Below are positions 1 through 7,392 of a DNA stretch of 10,993 nt, in pieces (position 1 is the first letter of the stretch; every line of letters starts with the position of its first letter). The position numbers were made by a program, and so were the translations under genes. The DNA is from an uncultured Muribaculaceae bacterium (GTDB lineage Bacteria; Bacteroidota; Bacteroidia; Bacteroidales; Muribaculaceae), in the NCBI GenBank assembly GCA_938039795.1, contig CALHWU010000040.1:1-10993 (forward strand), written 5' to 3'. The notes beneath the pieces were generated by a model. The model made no database searches, was not told the DNA's origin, and saw nothing but the letters and a program-made list of their open reading frames with translations.

Positions 1-54
1 CCAACGACCCCGAGATTACAAATCACGTGCTCTGGCCAACTGAGCTAAAGAGGC
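1..54 (-). tRNA. tRNA-Thr (anticodon UGU), 3' part cut off by the window edge
   Basis: Read on the minus strand, the sequence folds as the first 54 bases of a tRNA. The acceptor 5' strand GCCTCTT (54 to 48) is followed by TA, the D stem GCTC/GAGC with a nine-base D loop containing GG, and A26. The anticodon arm is CGTGA-TTTGTAA-TCTCG, then GGGTC and the first T-stem strand GTTGG. The seven-base loop TTTGTAA places UGU at positions 34-36, so it should decode ACA and related threonine codons. The rest of the T arm and the acceptor 3' strand lie beyond base 1. The third pair of the anticodon stem is T opposite T, a mismatch in an otherwise regular arm. Its own promoter lies just upstream on the same strand. 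Confidence 0.93.
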
Positions 55-99
55 GAGATTTGAGCTGCTGACACTTACGCATCCGGCTCAAAAGCGATG

Positions 100-131
100 C
101 AAAATTACAACCGATTTTCCATATCTCCAAA
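100..131 (-). promoter_or_regulatory. Promoter of tRNA-Thr (Bacteroidota type)
   Basis: On the minus strand TTTG (131 to 128), 20 bases, and TAATTTTG (107 to 100) match the Bacteroidota primary sigma factor consensus TTTG ... TAnnTTTG exactly. Transcription would start around base 93, giving a leader of about 40 bases before the mature tRNA 5' end at 54, to be removed by RNase P. The same hexamer-like elements and the same 20-base spacing recur in front of leuS. The assignment is by motif match only. Confidence 0.72.
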
Positions 132-223
132 CATCCCGGCGTTTTTTTTCGCAAAAATTCCGCTTTTCCGACATTTCGACCTGATTATCAAACATATCGC
201 AGCAAGCACGGCCGCATAGCCTG

Positions 224-254
224 TTGTCCGTTACCAAAATAATACTTATATTTG
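224..254 (+). promoter_or_regulatory. Promoter of the aminopeptidase-carbonic anhydrase pair
   Basis: TTG (224-226, inside TGTTG), a 20-base spacer and TATATTTG (247-254) fit the Bacteroidota consensus TTTG ... TAnnTTTG. The -33 element is one base short of a full match. A start near base 261 would give a leader of about 34 bases before the ATG at 295. That leader has no Shine-Dalgarno sequence and is A/T-rich next to the start codon, as is usual in this phylum. It is divergent from the tRNA-Thr promoter, with about 90 bases between the two -33 elements. Confidence 0.65.
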
Positions 255-294
255 CATCTCATCATATCATTCAACCCTTAATATAGTCAACACC

Positions 295-2061
295 ATGCTA
301 CAACAGCTCCGCGACCTGATGCGCTCCAGAGGCATCGACGCCGCAATATTCCCGCAGACCGACCCACATCAGAGTGAATACATCGCCGACCATTGGCAGG
401 TGCGGCGCTGGCTCTCCGGATTCACCGGATCAGCCGGATCGCTCGTAGTCACCCAAAAGGAGGCGTTCATCTGGGCCGACTCACGCTACTGGCTTCAGGC
501 CGCAGCGCAGCTCAAAGGCACCGGCATCGGAGTCATGGAAGAGGGAAAGCCCCAGACGCCCACCATCATCGGATGGCTATGCGGCAATCTGAAACCGGGC
601 CAGACCGTAGGCATCTACGGAATGCTTTTTTCGATTGACGCCACGCGCGACCTTGAGCAGAGCCTCGCCAAAGCCGGCATACGGCTCGATGTCGGATTCG
701 ATGCGGCGCGGGAGCTTTGGAACGAGCGCCCCGAGATGCCCCTCGACCCGGTTTTCGTCCATGAAGAGAAATACGCCGGCGAATCAGCCGCATCAAAGAC
801 AGCCACGATCATGGAAGCCGTCAGAAGCCTTGGCGCCAACGCCATATTCATATCCGACCTCGCTGAAATCGCCTGGACGCTCAACATCCGCTCGCGCGAC
901 GTTGAGTCCAACCCCGTGGCGGTCTCGTTCCTCTATCTTTCCGACAGCAATTCCACCCTATTTGTCGACCCGCGTAAACTGACGCCCGACGTAGAGGCCT
1001 ATCTCGACGGATGCGGCATAGCAACGATGCCCTACGACAGCGCGCTCCCGTTCCTTACCGCCCTCCCCGGCGACGCAAAAGTGCTCGTAAGCCCCTCGCA
1101 GACCGCAGGCGACGTAGCCCGCACGCTCGGATCACGCGCCGTAGAGGGCGCCTCGCCCGTGGCATTGCTCAAAGGGTGCAAGAATCAGGTGCAGATCGAG
1201 GGCATCCGGCAGGCCATGCGCCGCGACGGAGCGGCGCTCGTAAAGGCATTCATGCAGATCGAGGCCGACATAGCCGCCGGCCGGCGCATCACGGAGACAG
1301 ATATCGCCGACATCCTGACACACTACCGTTCCGAACAGCCCTTATATTTCGACCAGAGCTTCGATACGATAGCCGGCTACGGCCCCCACGGAGCTATCGT
1401 CCACTACTCCGCCACTCCGGACACCGACGTTCCAGTCGGCACAGATAGTCTCCTTCTGGTAGACTCCGGAGCGAGCTATCTCGACGGCACCACCGACATC
1501 ACGCGCACCGTCGCCCTCGGAGATCCCACACCGCAGCAACGCACCGACTTCACCCTCGTAATGAAGGGACATATCGCCCTCGCATCGGCCGTATATCCCG
1601 AAGGGACACGAGGCGCGCAGCTCGACTCACTGGCCCGCATGCCGCTCTGGCAGCATGGTCTCTCATACCTCCACGGCACCGGCCACGGCGTCGGTCACTT
1701 CCTCAACGTACACGAGGGGCCGCAGAGCATCCGCCTCAACGAGAATCCGACGCCGCTGATGCCCGGAATGGTCACGTCAGACGAACCGGGTCTCTACCGG
1801 GCAGGCCAATATGGCATACGCTGCGAAAACCTCGTGCTCACGGTGCCGGCCATGGAGACCGAATTCGGCCGTTTCCTCAAATTCGAGACACTGACGCTTT
1901 TCCCGTTCGACCTCAAACTCTTCGATCTCTCCATCATGTCCCCCGACGAGATCCGCTGGGTCGACGAGTATCACGAACGCGTAAGAAGAGAACTGTCGCC
2001 CCTCCTCTCCGAGGCCGAAAACTCATGGCTTGCCGACCGCACACGCCCGCTCCGCTCATAA
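295..2061 (+). CDS. Xaa-Pro aminopeptidase (aminopeptidase P, peptidase family M24B), three-domain form
   Basis: Predicted cytoplasmic dimetal peptidase that removes an N-terminal residue preceding proline. At 588 residues it has the long, three-domain layout of eukaryotic-type aminopeptidase P rather than the shorter (about 440-residue) E. coli PepP. There are two creatinase-like N-terminal domains (about 5-135 and 150-300), a pita-bread M24 catalytic domain (about 305-530) and the short C-terminal M24 extension (about 530-588). All five metal ligands are visible: Asp390 (LVDSG), Asp401 (TTDITR), His464 (GTGHGVG), Glu497 (SDEPG) and Glu531 (FETLT). His370 (IVHYSA) and His473 (NVHEGP) fit the catalytic histidines. 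There is no signal peptide. The ATG at 295 gives the expected N-terminus (LRDLMRSRGIDAAI) and sits about 34 bases after the predicted transcription start. The next gene follows after 27 bases and is probably co-transcribed; no functional link between them is obvious. Confidence 0.96.
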   Translation: MLQQLRDLMRSRGIDAAIFPQTDPHQSEYIADHWQVRRWLSGFTGSAGSLVVTQKEAFIWADSRYWLQAAAQLKGTGIGVMEEGKPQTPTIIGWLCGNLKPGQTVGIYGMLFSIDATRDLEQSLAKAGIRLDVGFDAARELWNERPEMPLDPVFVHEEKYAGESAASKTATIMEAVRSLGANAIFISDLAEIAWTLNIRSRDVESNPVAVSFLYLSDSNSTLFVDPRKLTPDVEAYLDGCGIATMPYDSALPFLTALPGDAKVLVSPSQTAGDVARTLGSRAVEGASPVALLKGCKNQVQIEGIRQAMRRDGAALVKAFMQIEADIAAGRRITETDIADILTHYRSEQPLYFDQSFDTIAGYGPHGAIVHYSATPDTDVPVGTDSLLLVDSGASYLDGTTDITRTVALGDPTPQQRTDFTLVMKGHIALASAVYPEGTRGAQLDSLARMPLWQHGLSYLHGTGHGVGHFLNVHEGPQSIRLNENPTPLMPGMVTSDEPGLYRAGQYGIRCENLVLTVPAMETEFGRFLKFETLTLFPFDLKLFDLSIMSPDEIRWVDEYHERVRRELSPLLSEAENSWLADRTRPLRS

Positions 2062-2088
2062 ACCGTTAAAGACAAAACTCCACGCACA

Positions 2089-2622
2089 ATGATAATTCCA
2101 CTCAGGGGGTTCACCCCGCAGATAGGCGAAGGCTCGTTCATTGCCCCCAATGCCTCGATAATAGGCGACGTCATCGTAGGGCGCGACTGCTCGATATGGT
2201 TCAACACCGTGCTTCGCGGCGACGTCAATTCAATCCGCATCGGCGACCGCGTCAACATCCAGGACGGCACCGTGCTGCATACGCTTTATCAGAAATCCAC
2301 CATCGAGATCGGCGATGACGTGTCGGTGGGTCACAACGTCACGCTCCACGGATGCCACATCCGCCCCTTCGCGCTGATAGGCATGGGAGCCGTGGTGATG
2401 GACGACGCCGTAGTCGGAGAGGGCGCCCTCGTGGCGGCAGGATCGGTCGTGCTTTCACGCACACAGATAGGCCCCAACGAGCTCTGGGGGGGAGCGCCGG
2501 CCAAATTCATCAAGATGGTCGACCCGCAGCAGGCGCGCGAGCTCAACATCAAGATAGCGCGCAACTATCTGATGTATTCGCGCTGGTACACCGACCCCGA
2601 AGGATCGGAGCCACAGATCTGA
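2089..2622 (+). CDS. Gamma-class carbonic anhydrase family protein (left-handed beta-helix)
   Basis: A 177-residue hexapeptide-repeat protein of the gamma carbonic anhydrase family (YrdA/CamH-like), expected to form a trimeric left-handed beta helix with metal sites between subunits. The three zinc/iron ligands are present as His64 (TVLHTL), His82 (VGHNVT) and His87 (TLHGC). The conserved Arg43-x-Asp45 and Gln58-Asp59 pairs also match the archaeal Cam family. The glutamate that follows the RxD motif in Cam and acts in proton transfer is absent (Val46), and there is no acidic loop. That is the usual state of bacterial short homologues, many of which have weak or unproven carbonic anhydrase activity. 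A C-terminal helix (about 144-165) packs along the coil in this family. It starts 27 bases after the aminopeptidase stop, with no promoter or terminator between. Its stop is only 18 bases from the stop of the opposing kinase gene. A non-enzymatic or acyltransferase-like role cannot be excluded. Confidence 0.93.
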   Translation: MIIPLRGFTPQIGEGSFIAPNASIIGDVIVGRDCSIWFNTVLRGDVNSIRIGDRVNIQDGTVLHTLYQKSTIEIGDDVSVGHNVTLHGCHIRPFALIGMGAVVMDDAVVGEGALVAAGSVVLSRTQIGPNELWGGAPAKFIKMVDPQQARELNIKIARNYLMYSRWYTDPEGSEPQI

Positions 2623-2640
2623 CGTTCAGCTAAACCGGTA

Positions 2641-4314
2641 TCAGTAGGTAAAGGAGGAACCGCCTATGAACTCGCGGATAAGCGACGTCGAGGGCACGTA
2701 CTCATTGCCTATCGGAGCGAAATAGCTCAGGAATTTCCGGAGCCTTGAGGCCTCGGCATATTCCGGTATGTCGCGAGGCACGCCCGACAGCACCCTGTCG
2801 GCCTCCTCCTTGATCACACCGAGCTCGAAAAGCAGCGACGAATTGAATGTGGCGTCGGCATTCTCCTGATAGGGGAATATCCAGCGCTCTTCGCCGCGGC
2901 GCACGCTCGGCCAGCGCCTGATGGTGTCCACAGCAGTCGTCCCGCGGTATTTATGATCGCGGATTATGCGCCGGAGCAGGCGGTTGTCGGTAGTCGGCAC
3001 CCAGTTGTGGTCGTCGATGGCTATCGTGGTAAGCGCCGACACATATATGCGGTAACGCATAGCCGGATCCACCCGGGCCGTCAGCTCCGGATTAAGACCG
3101 TGAATACCCTCGATGAGCAGGATCGACCGGTCACCGAGCTTTATGCGGTTGCCGCGATATTCGCGGGCGCCTGTCGAGAAATTATAGTAAGGAAGCTCCA
3201 CCTCCTCGCCTGCGAGCAGACGGTTGAGGTCGGCATTGAACTGCTGTATGTCGAGCGCATAGATCGACTCGTAGTCATATTCGCCCGACTCGTCGCGCGG
3301 AGTGTGTTCCCTGTCGACGAAATAATCGTCGAGCGATATCATCTGCGGCTTCAGCAGGCAGGTCATAAGCTGGATGGCCAGACGCTTGGTGAAAGTCGTC
3401 TTGCCGCTCGACGACGGGCCGGCTATCAGCACTATTCTGGCGCCCCCCTCGTCAAACCTCCGGGAGATTTCGTCGGCCAGTGTGGCTATGCGGTTGTTAT
3501 GGAGCGCTTCGCTGACGTTGATGAGCATCGCCGTCTGATCATGTGCCACGGCCTCGTTGAGTTCACCGCAATTGCTCACGCCCACAATCGAATTAAACTG
3601 AAGATAGTCGGTGAAAGCCTTGTACATCTTCTCCTGACTGACCGGATGGCGCGGCTCCGAGGGGTTGGCCGGATCGGGGCCGAGCAACAGCATGCCGTCC
3701 TTGTAGAGCTGCAGGTCAAACACCCCGAGCATTCCGGTCGAGGGCGCGAGCTGTCCGTAATATGAATCGCAAAGTCCGTCGAGACGGTAATACACCGTAT
3801 ACAGGTCGTGAAGCGTATCGAGCAGACGCGCCTTGTCGTCCATACCCTGACGGCGGAATATCTCGGCCACGTCGGAGGTCAGACGCTCCTTGCGCTCGAA
3901 TCTGACATCACGGGCCACAAGCCCGAGCATGTAGTCCTTCAGCCGGGCTACCGTAGCGGCATCAAGCCGCACTCCCTCCCCGGTCACACGGCAGTTGTAG
4001 CCGTGGGCCAGCGAATGGACTATCTGCAGCCTCGCGCCAGGCATACAGTCGTTGACAGCCTTGTAGAGCATCATGCACAGGGAGCGGATGTAAGTGCGGT
4101 GCCCCGAATCGCTCTCCACCGGCAGATACTCCACCATCTTGGGAGAAAACACGGGGAAGCTCAGATCTTCCGTCTTGTGGTTGACACGCGCGCATATCGG
4201 CATGAAGCCTATGCGCTCACTGATACGGCCGAATATGTCGAGCAGCGATTCGCCGCCCTTTATATCAACATACTCCCTGATGTTGACGCAATAAATCTTA
4301 AGTCTGTCGCTCAT
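2641..4314 (-). CDS. Nucleoside kinase (uridine-kinase-like P-loop domain) fused to TGS/ThrRS-like N-terminal domain
   Basis: A 557-residue fusion. Residues about 1-65 resemble a TGS domain, and about 70-240 the 'second additional domain' of threonyl-tRNA synthetase, with the HxxxH pair His100 and His104 (IVHSLAHG). I see no CGGxH-type second half of that metal site. The C-terminal half (about 290-500) is a uridine kinase/phosphoribulokinase-type P-loop kinase. It has Walker A GPSSSGKTT (299-307), the substrate-side acidic motif DDYF (329-332), YYNF (376-379), a Walker B-like strand SILLIEGIHG (397-406) and the arginine-rich lid RLLRRIIRD (445-453). It should phosphorylate a nucleoside, probably a pyrimidine, with ATP or GTP, but the substrate is not readable from sequence. 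This architecture is annotated as 'nucleoside kinase' in Bacteroidota and Firmicutes. It is the last gene of the leftward unit, 82 bases after the preceding stop. Its start has a duplicated purine-rich ribosome binding site, unusual here. No terminator is visible after its stop. Confidence 0.9.
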   Translation of the reverse strand: MSDRLKIYCVNIREYVDIKGGESLLDIFGRISERIGFMPICARVNHKTEDLSFPVFSPKMVEYLPVESDSGHRTYIRSLCMMLYKAVNDCMPGARLQIVHSLAHGYNCRVTGEGVRLDAATVARLKDYMLGLVARDVRFERKERLTSDVAEIFRRQGMDDKARLLDTLHDLYTVYYRLDGLCDSYYGQLAPSTGMLGVFDLQLYKDGMLLLGPDPANPSEPRHPVSQEKMYKAFTDYLQFNSIVGVSNCGELNEAVAHDQTAMLINVSEALHNNRIATLADEISRRFDEGGARIVLIAGPSSSGKTTFTKRLAIQLMTCLLKPQMISLDDYFVDREHTPRDESGEYDYESIYALDIQQFNADLNRLLAGEEVELPYYNFSTGAREYRGNRIKLGDRSILLIEGIHGLNPELTARVDPAMRYRIYVSALTTIAIDDHNWVPTTDNRLLRRIIRDHKYRGTTAVDTIRRWPSVRRGEERWIFPYQENADATFNSSLLFELGVIKEEADRVLSGVPRDIPEYAEASRLRKFLSYFAPIGNEYVPSTSLIREFIGGSSFTY

Positions 4315-4315
4315 A

Positions 4316-4343
4316 TTATTTAAGTCTCCTTATTTAAGCCTCC
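4316..4343 (-). repeat. Tandem 14-base duplication carrying the kinase ribosome binding site
   Basis: On the minus strand two adjacent 14-base units, GGAGGCTTAAATAA (4343-4330) and GGAGACTTAAATAA (4329-4316), differ at one base. The second is followed by T and the ATG of the kinase. Each unit contains a Shine-Dalgarno-like GGAGG/GGAGA. The proximal GGAG lies 10-11 bases from the ATG, slightly long but usable. A clear Shine-Dalgarno is uncommon in Bacteroidota, and the other starts in this window lack one. The unit supports the choice of the ATG at 4314 as the start. Whether both copies matter is unknown. Confidence 0.7.
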
Positions 4344-4396
4344 CTTGAGTTGATGATGAATTATGCGGGTGAATGATCCGGATGCCTGAACCCTCG

Positions 4397-4921
4397 TCAG
4401 AGCGACGACAGGGCGCGCAGCTCCTCAAGCACCTCCAGGCGCGATAGATGACGCCGACGCTTCAGCGTATCGGCGAATTCATGGGCCACCCTGTGGACGC
4501 CCTGATGATTGAAAACTCTGAAAAGATATGTATATTCCTTATCGAAAATGTGGCGTGCCTCATCCTCGTCGAGCGAACACGTCTCGCGACCCTCTTCCAC
4601 CACCGTGTCCTGCAATCCCTTCCGCACCTCCGGGGCCACCATCGAGCGGTCGAGGATCATCCTGCGGCACATCACGTTACTGATCAGCATCGCCACCGTC
4701 AGGCTGAAATTCTCGCGTATCTCCGCCCATGCGGCCTTTGCCGACAGGCCGGGATTGCCTGAAAAATAGAAGTTACTGTGCATTTCCATCATTTCGCCCG
4801 GAGCGGAGTCAAGACCTACTCCGGTGAGTTTGTCCTCGCCGTCAAACACCACTATGCCTATGGCCATGCCTGTGGCGCCGTAGCATTTGTCGTCTTCATT
4901 GGTATAACTCAGTTTTTCCAT
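4397..4921 (-). CDS. Conserved hypothetical protein, 174 residues
   Basis: I cannot assign a function. The protein is acidic in its N-terminal half and basic with helical character towards the C-terminus (TLKRRRHLSRLEVLEELRALSSL, from about residue 152). There is no signal peptide, transmembrane segment or recognisable catalytic motif. Its N-terminal part (about 10-60) reads as alternating strands (GMAIGIVVFDG, LTGVGLDS) and includes an FYFSGNPGLSAKAAW stretch. The middle is helical and methionine-rich (AMLISNVMCRRMIL, about 77-90), followed by a conserved-looking EEGRETCSLDEDEARHIFDKEY block (about 109-130). From memory, similar proteins occur as uncharacterised single-copy genes in other Bacteroidales, suggesting a core rather than transferred gene. 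It follows the porZ-like gene after 53 bases and precedes the nucleoside kinase by 82, with no promoter motif in either gap, so it is probably co-transcribed with both. Codon use resembles its neighbours. The start has only a weak purine stretch (GAAAAGAT) before the ATG. Confidence 0.88.
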   Translation of the reverse strand: MEKLSYTNEDDKCYGATGMAIGIVVFDGEDKLTGVGLDSAPGEMMEMHSNFYFSGNPGLSAKAAWAEIRENFSLTVAMLISNVMCRRMILDRSMVAPEVRKGLQDTVVEEGRETCSLDEDEARHIFDKEYTYLFRVFNHQGVHRVAHEFADTLKRRRHLSRLEVLEELRALSSL

Positions 4922-4974
4922 ATCTTTTCGGTTTATTCGTTTTATCTAATGATTCTAACCCTGTCAGGGGCCCG

Positions 4975-7392
4975 TTAGTTCACTACCAGTATCTTCGCCA
5001 CGGCTCCTCTGGCCGGAGAAGCGTCGCGGCCGCTCGAAGCCATCACGTAATAAACTCCTGAAGAGACACGTTGGCCGGCATGGTTCTCCACCGGCCAGCG
5101 CAGCATGCCCCCCTCGGCGCGTCCCTGCCACACGACCCGTCCGGAAGCATCGGCTATCTTGACGAGCGAGCCCTCCGTCAGCCCGGAGATCGTCACGTCG
5201 GAGCCGGTATCCGGCGTGACCGGATTGGGATAGACTTTCACCGATGAATAGTCGTCGGCAGGAGCCGATGCCGTGCCGCCGTATTCGATAAGCCCGCGCG
5301 ACGTGCCGATCATCACGGCATTGTCAATTTGGGAAGCGTACACGGCTTTCACTTCGTCGTCTGCCATCAGACGGCACTTGTCGGAAGTTAGGTGCTCCAC
5401 TGTCGCCGAGCCGTCGGGCGAAAGCAGATAAAGTCCGGAGGATGCCGTAGCTACCCACTTACGGTTGCCTCCGTCGACAGATATGTCGGTCACCATGTCG
5501 CTTTCCAGAAAATAATCGGCCAGACCGGTGCCGTCGTCATGCGACATCTTCAGACGGCGCACCCTGAAACCGGGAGTGAACGCCGATGCCGGACTGTCTA
5601 TCACGATCACTCCCCCGTCGGCACCTATCCACACCGCTCCGTTGCGGTCCTCGGCTATCGAAGTGAAGTGATCGGTCGTAAAGGTGATGCCGTCCTGATC
5701 CACGAGATCATGAAGCCTCACAAGCCGGTCGTCGTTCAGATCATTGTCGGTTCCACACCGATCCACGGCAAGCAGTCCGTTGCGCCCGTCGGAGTCAAAC
5801 ACCAGCGTGACGTCGGATTTCATGCAGTGAAACACCCTGATATCCTTGTGAAGCACCGCTCCCTGCAGATCAAACGTGCGCCAGTCGGATGCGCTGACGG
5901 CATCTGTCGGAAGCCGCCGCTTATCGGCCGGGAGCACAGCCAGGCCGGCATCGCCGTTCTCCGAAGAAGATCCCATCCACAGATTTCCCCCGCGGTCGAT
6001 GGCCAGATCATATACACGCCAGCCATACAGGTCAGTCAGCGGAGCGTTGGCGCCGTTATAGCGCCCTGTGAGCTGCCGTCCGGTGATGCGGTACACTCCG
6101 TCGTTGGCCGTGGCAAGATAATATGTTTCGGGATCGTCGGGATCCTGGGCGATGCGCTCAGGCGAGAGAGCCACGCGGCCCGCTGTCTTCTGGCGAGCGG
6201 CCGACACCGGGTTGACAGCCTCGACATCGACCGCCGATATGTTGGCCGCATTCTCGCCATCTATCAGCGTCGTAGCCTGCGGAAGCCCCTCGCGGTCGTC
6301 GGGCTGCATACGGTAATTGGTCGCTCCCTGATTGCTTACATAAACACGTCTGCCGGTGGCATCCGGTATGATCATGGCCACATCGCGCGTGAAAATGCAC
6401 CCCTGCGGAATAAACAGCTCGACCGCCGTCGTCCACGCTCCGCCTCCCGTGCTGACCGCATGCATGAGGCCGTCGGCCGACAGACACCACAGACTCGACT
6501 CCGGCTCATCCGAAGCCATGACAGCCGGTGCCCCCTTAGCGTCGGGGAGAACCGTCAGCCGCTCTGACTTTCCGGCGGCATCGAGTCGCCACATGCATCC
6601 GTCGGCCCCGCGCAGCCATGCCGTGCCCGGAGCGACGGTGATAAGCGGATGGGCCGAAACGTCGACCCACGCTTTCTCTTTGTAGCCTCCCGTCGCCGGA
6701 TCTGCCTCGGCCAGCGCTACAAGCCTGTCGAACACTATCATAAGCCGCGAGTCGCTCAGACTGACGAGATCGCGCGCTCCTCCGCGGCTGACGATCGGCC
6801 GGAAAGCGTCAAAGCTGCGCAACGGCCCGCTTCTGGGAGCGCCCATGATCTCCTCGCCGCTTTTTATGACGAGCCACGGCCCCATGACGGTGACGAGATC
6901 CACTCCGCGGTCATATCGACCCGAATCAGCCACACGCTGTTGTTTCAGATCGATTCTGACTATGCCAAAACCTGTAGCCAGATATGCATCGGAGCCGTCG
7001 ACCGTCAGGTCATACACTGTATGGTCGCCGACATCGGCGGCGTCGCGGATCTCAGGCATCGGCGTAATGCCGTCGGCAGTAATGAGATCCACATGGCCCG
7101 ACTCATAAGCCACCACAAGAGTAGCCGCGTCGGCCGCATACGCCATCATCGTGGCGCCTGTAGCGCCGCACCCTTCGGCCACGGTAAGGGCTGTCACCTC
7201 CTCGGTCGACTTGTCGCGGGCGAAAAGAGAGCCGCCGATCATGAAATAGACCATACCCGGCGTCTCCACCACCGACTGCGGCGCACCGGTCCACACCGGA
7301 CGCACGCGCCAGCTGCCCGGCACCATGCCGGCCAAGGCAGACGCTACGGCAATAAGCGTCATCATCAGCGACAGCAGCCCCCTGCGCATCAT
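4975..7392 (-). CDS. porZ: PorZ-like beta-propeller protein with type IX secretion (type A) C-terminal domain
   Basis: An 805-residue exported protein. Residues 1-21 form a signal peptide (MMRR, hydrophobic core, ALA|G cleavage site). The N-terminal region carries the pattern I associate with PorZ of Porphyromonas gingivalis: GGSLFARDK (53-61), LVVAYESGHVDLI (92-104) and YLATGFGIVRIDL (137-149). Further propeller blades follow, with two-component-regulator-propeller repeats of the D-G-x-x-W-(M/I/V)-(G/A) type at about 460-477, 579-599 and 634-657. Residues about 715-805 are a typical type A sorting domain: KVYPNPV, a DASGRVVW strand, SSGVYYV and a short final strand AKILVVN. In P. gingivalis, PorZ is a surface-exposed part of the attachment complex (with PorU, PorV, PorQ) that binds A-LPS and helps the sortase anchor cargo; that role is inferred here. 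Length is close to the 776-residue reference. The start overlaps the rdgB stop by one base (TGATG), implying coupling; a second ATG follows directly. An alternative is a generic propeller-type T9SS cargo protein. Confidence 0.75.
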   Translation of the reverse strand: MMRRGLLSLMMTLIAVASALAGMVPGSWRVRPVWTGAPQSVVETPGMVYFMIGGSLFARDKSTEEVTALTVAEGCGATGATMMAYAADAATLVVAYESGHVDLITADGITPMPEIRDAADVGDHTVYDLTVDGSDAYLATGFGIVRIDLKQQRVADSGRYDRGVDLVTVMGPWLVIKSGEEIMGAPRSGPLRSFDAFRPIVSRGGARDLVSLSDSRLMIVFDRLVALAEADPATGGYKEKAWVDVSAHPLITVAPGTAWLRGADGCMWRLDAAGKSERLTVLPDAKGAPAVMASDEPESSLWCLSADGLMHAVSTGGGAWTTAVELFIPQGCIFTRDVAMIIPDATGRRVYVSNQGATNYRMQPDDREGLPQATTLIDGENAANISAVDVEAVNPVSAARQKTAGRVALSPERIAQDPDDPETYYLATANDGVYRITGRQLTGRYNGANAPLTDLYGWRVYDLAIDRGGNLWMGSSSENGDAGLAVLPADKRRLPTDAVSASDWRTFDLQGAVLHKDIRVFHCMKSDVTLVFDSDGRNGLLAVDRCGTDNDLNDDRLVRLHDLVDQDGITFTTDHFTSIAEDRNGAVWIGADGGVIVIDSPASAFTPGFRVRRLKMSHDDGTGLADYFLESDMVTDISVDGGNRKWVATASSGLYLLSPDGSATVEHLTSDKCRLMADDEVKAVYASQIDNAVMIGTSRGLIEYGGTASAPADDYSSVKVYPNPVTPDTGSDVTISGLTEGSLVKIADASGRVVWQGRAEGGMLRWPVENHAGQRVSSGVYYVMASSGRDASPARGAVAKILVVN

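Noticed and set aside
79..100. GCATC ... GATGC inverted repeat upstream of tRNA-Thr
   Set aside because: Only five base pairs with a 12-base loop, inside the predicted leader; too weak to call.
142..150. Run of eight T as a possible terminator
   Set aside because: No stable GC-rich stem precedes it on the plus strand and no gene on that strand ends upstream within the window; it is probably A/T-rich promoter-region DNA.
1..4314. Functional link between the tRNA-Thr gene and the kinase with a ThrRS-like domain
   Set aside because: They are 2.6 kb apart in separate transcripts, the kinase lacks the full editing metal site, and chance proximity is a sufficient explanation.
2953..4323. Two open frames (270 and 171 codons) on the plus strand opposite the nucleoside kinase
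   Set aside because: They are shadows of the kinase reading frame through codon bias, and their translations show no family features.
4957..4974. CCCTGACAGGG hairpin after the porZ-like stop as a terminator
   Set aside because: Only four pairs are possible with a three-base loop, and no T-run follows on the minus strand.
5392..6567. 391-codon open frame on the plus strand opposite the porZ-like gene
   Set aside because: It is also codon-aligned with the minus-strand gene, has low-complexity basic composition and no promoter, and the opposite frame has a signal peptide and known domains.
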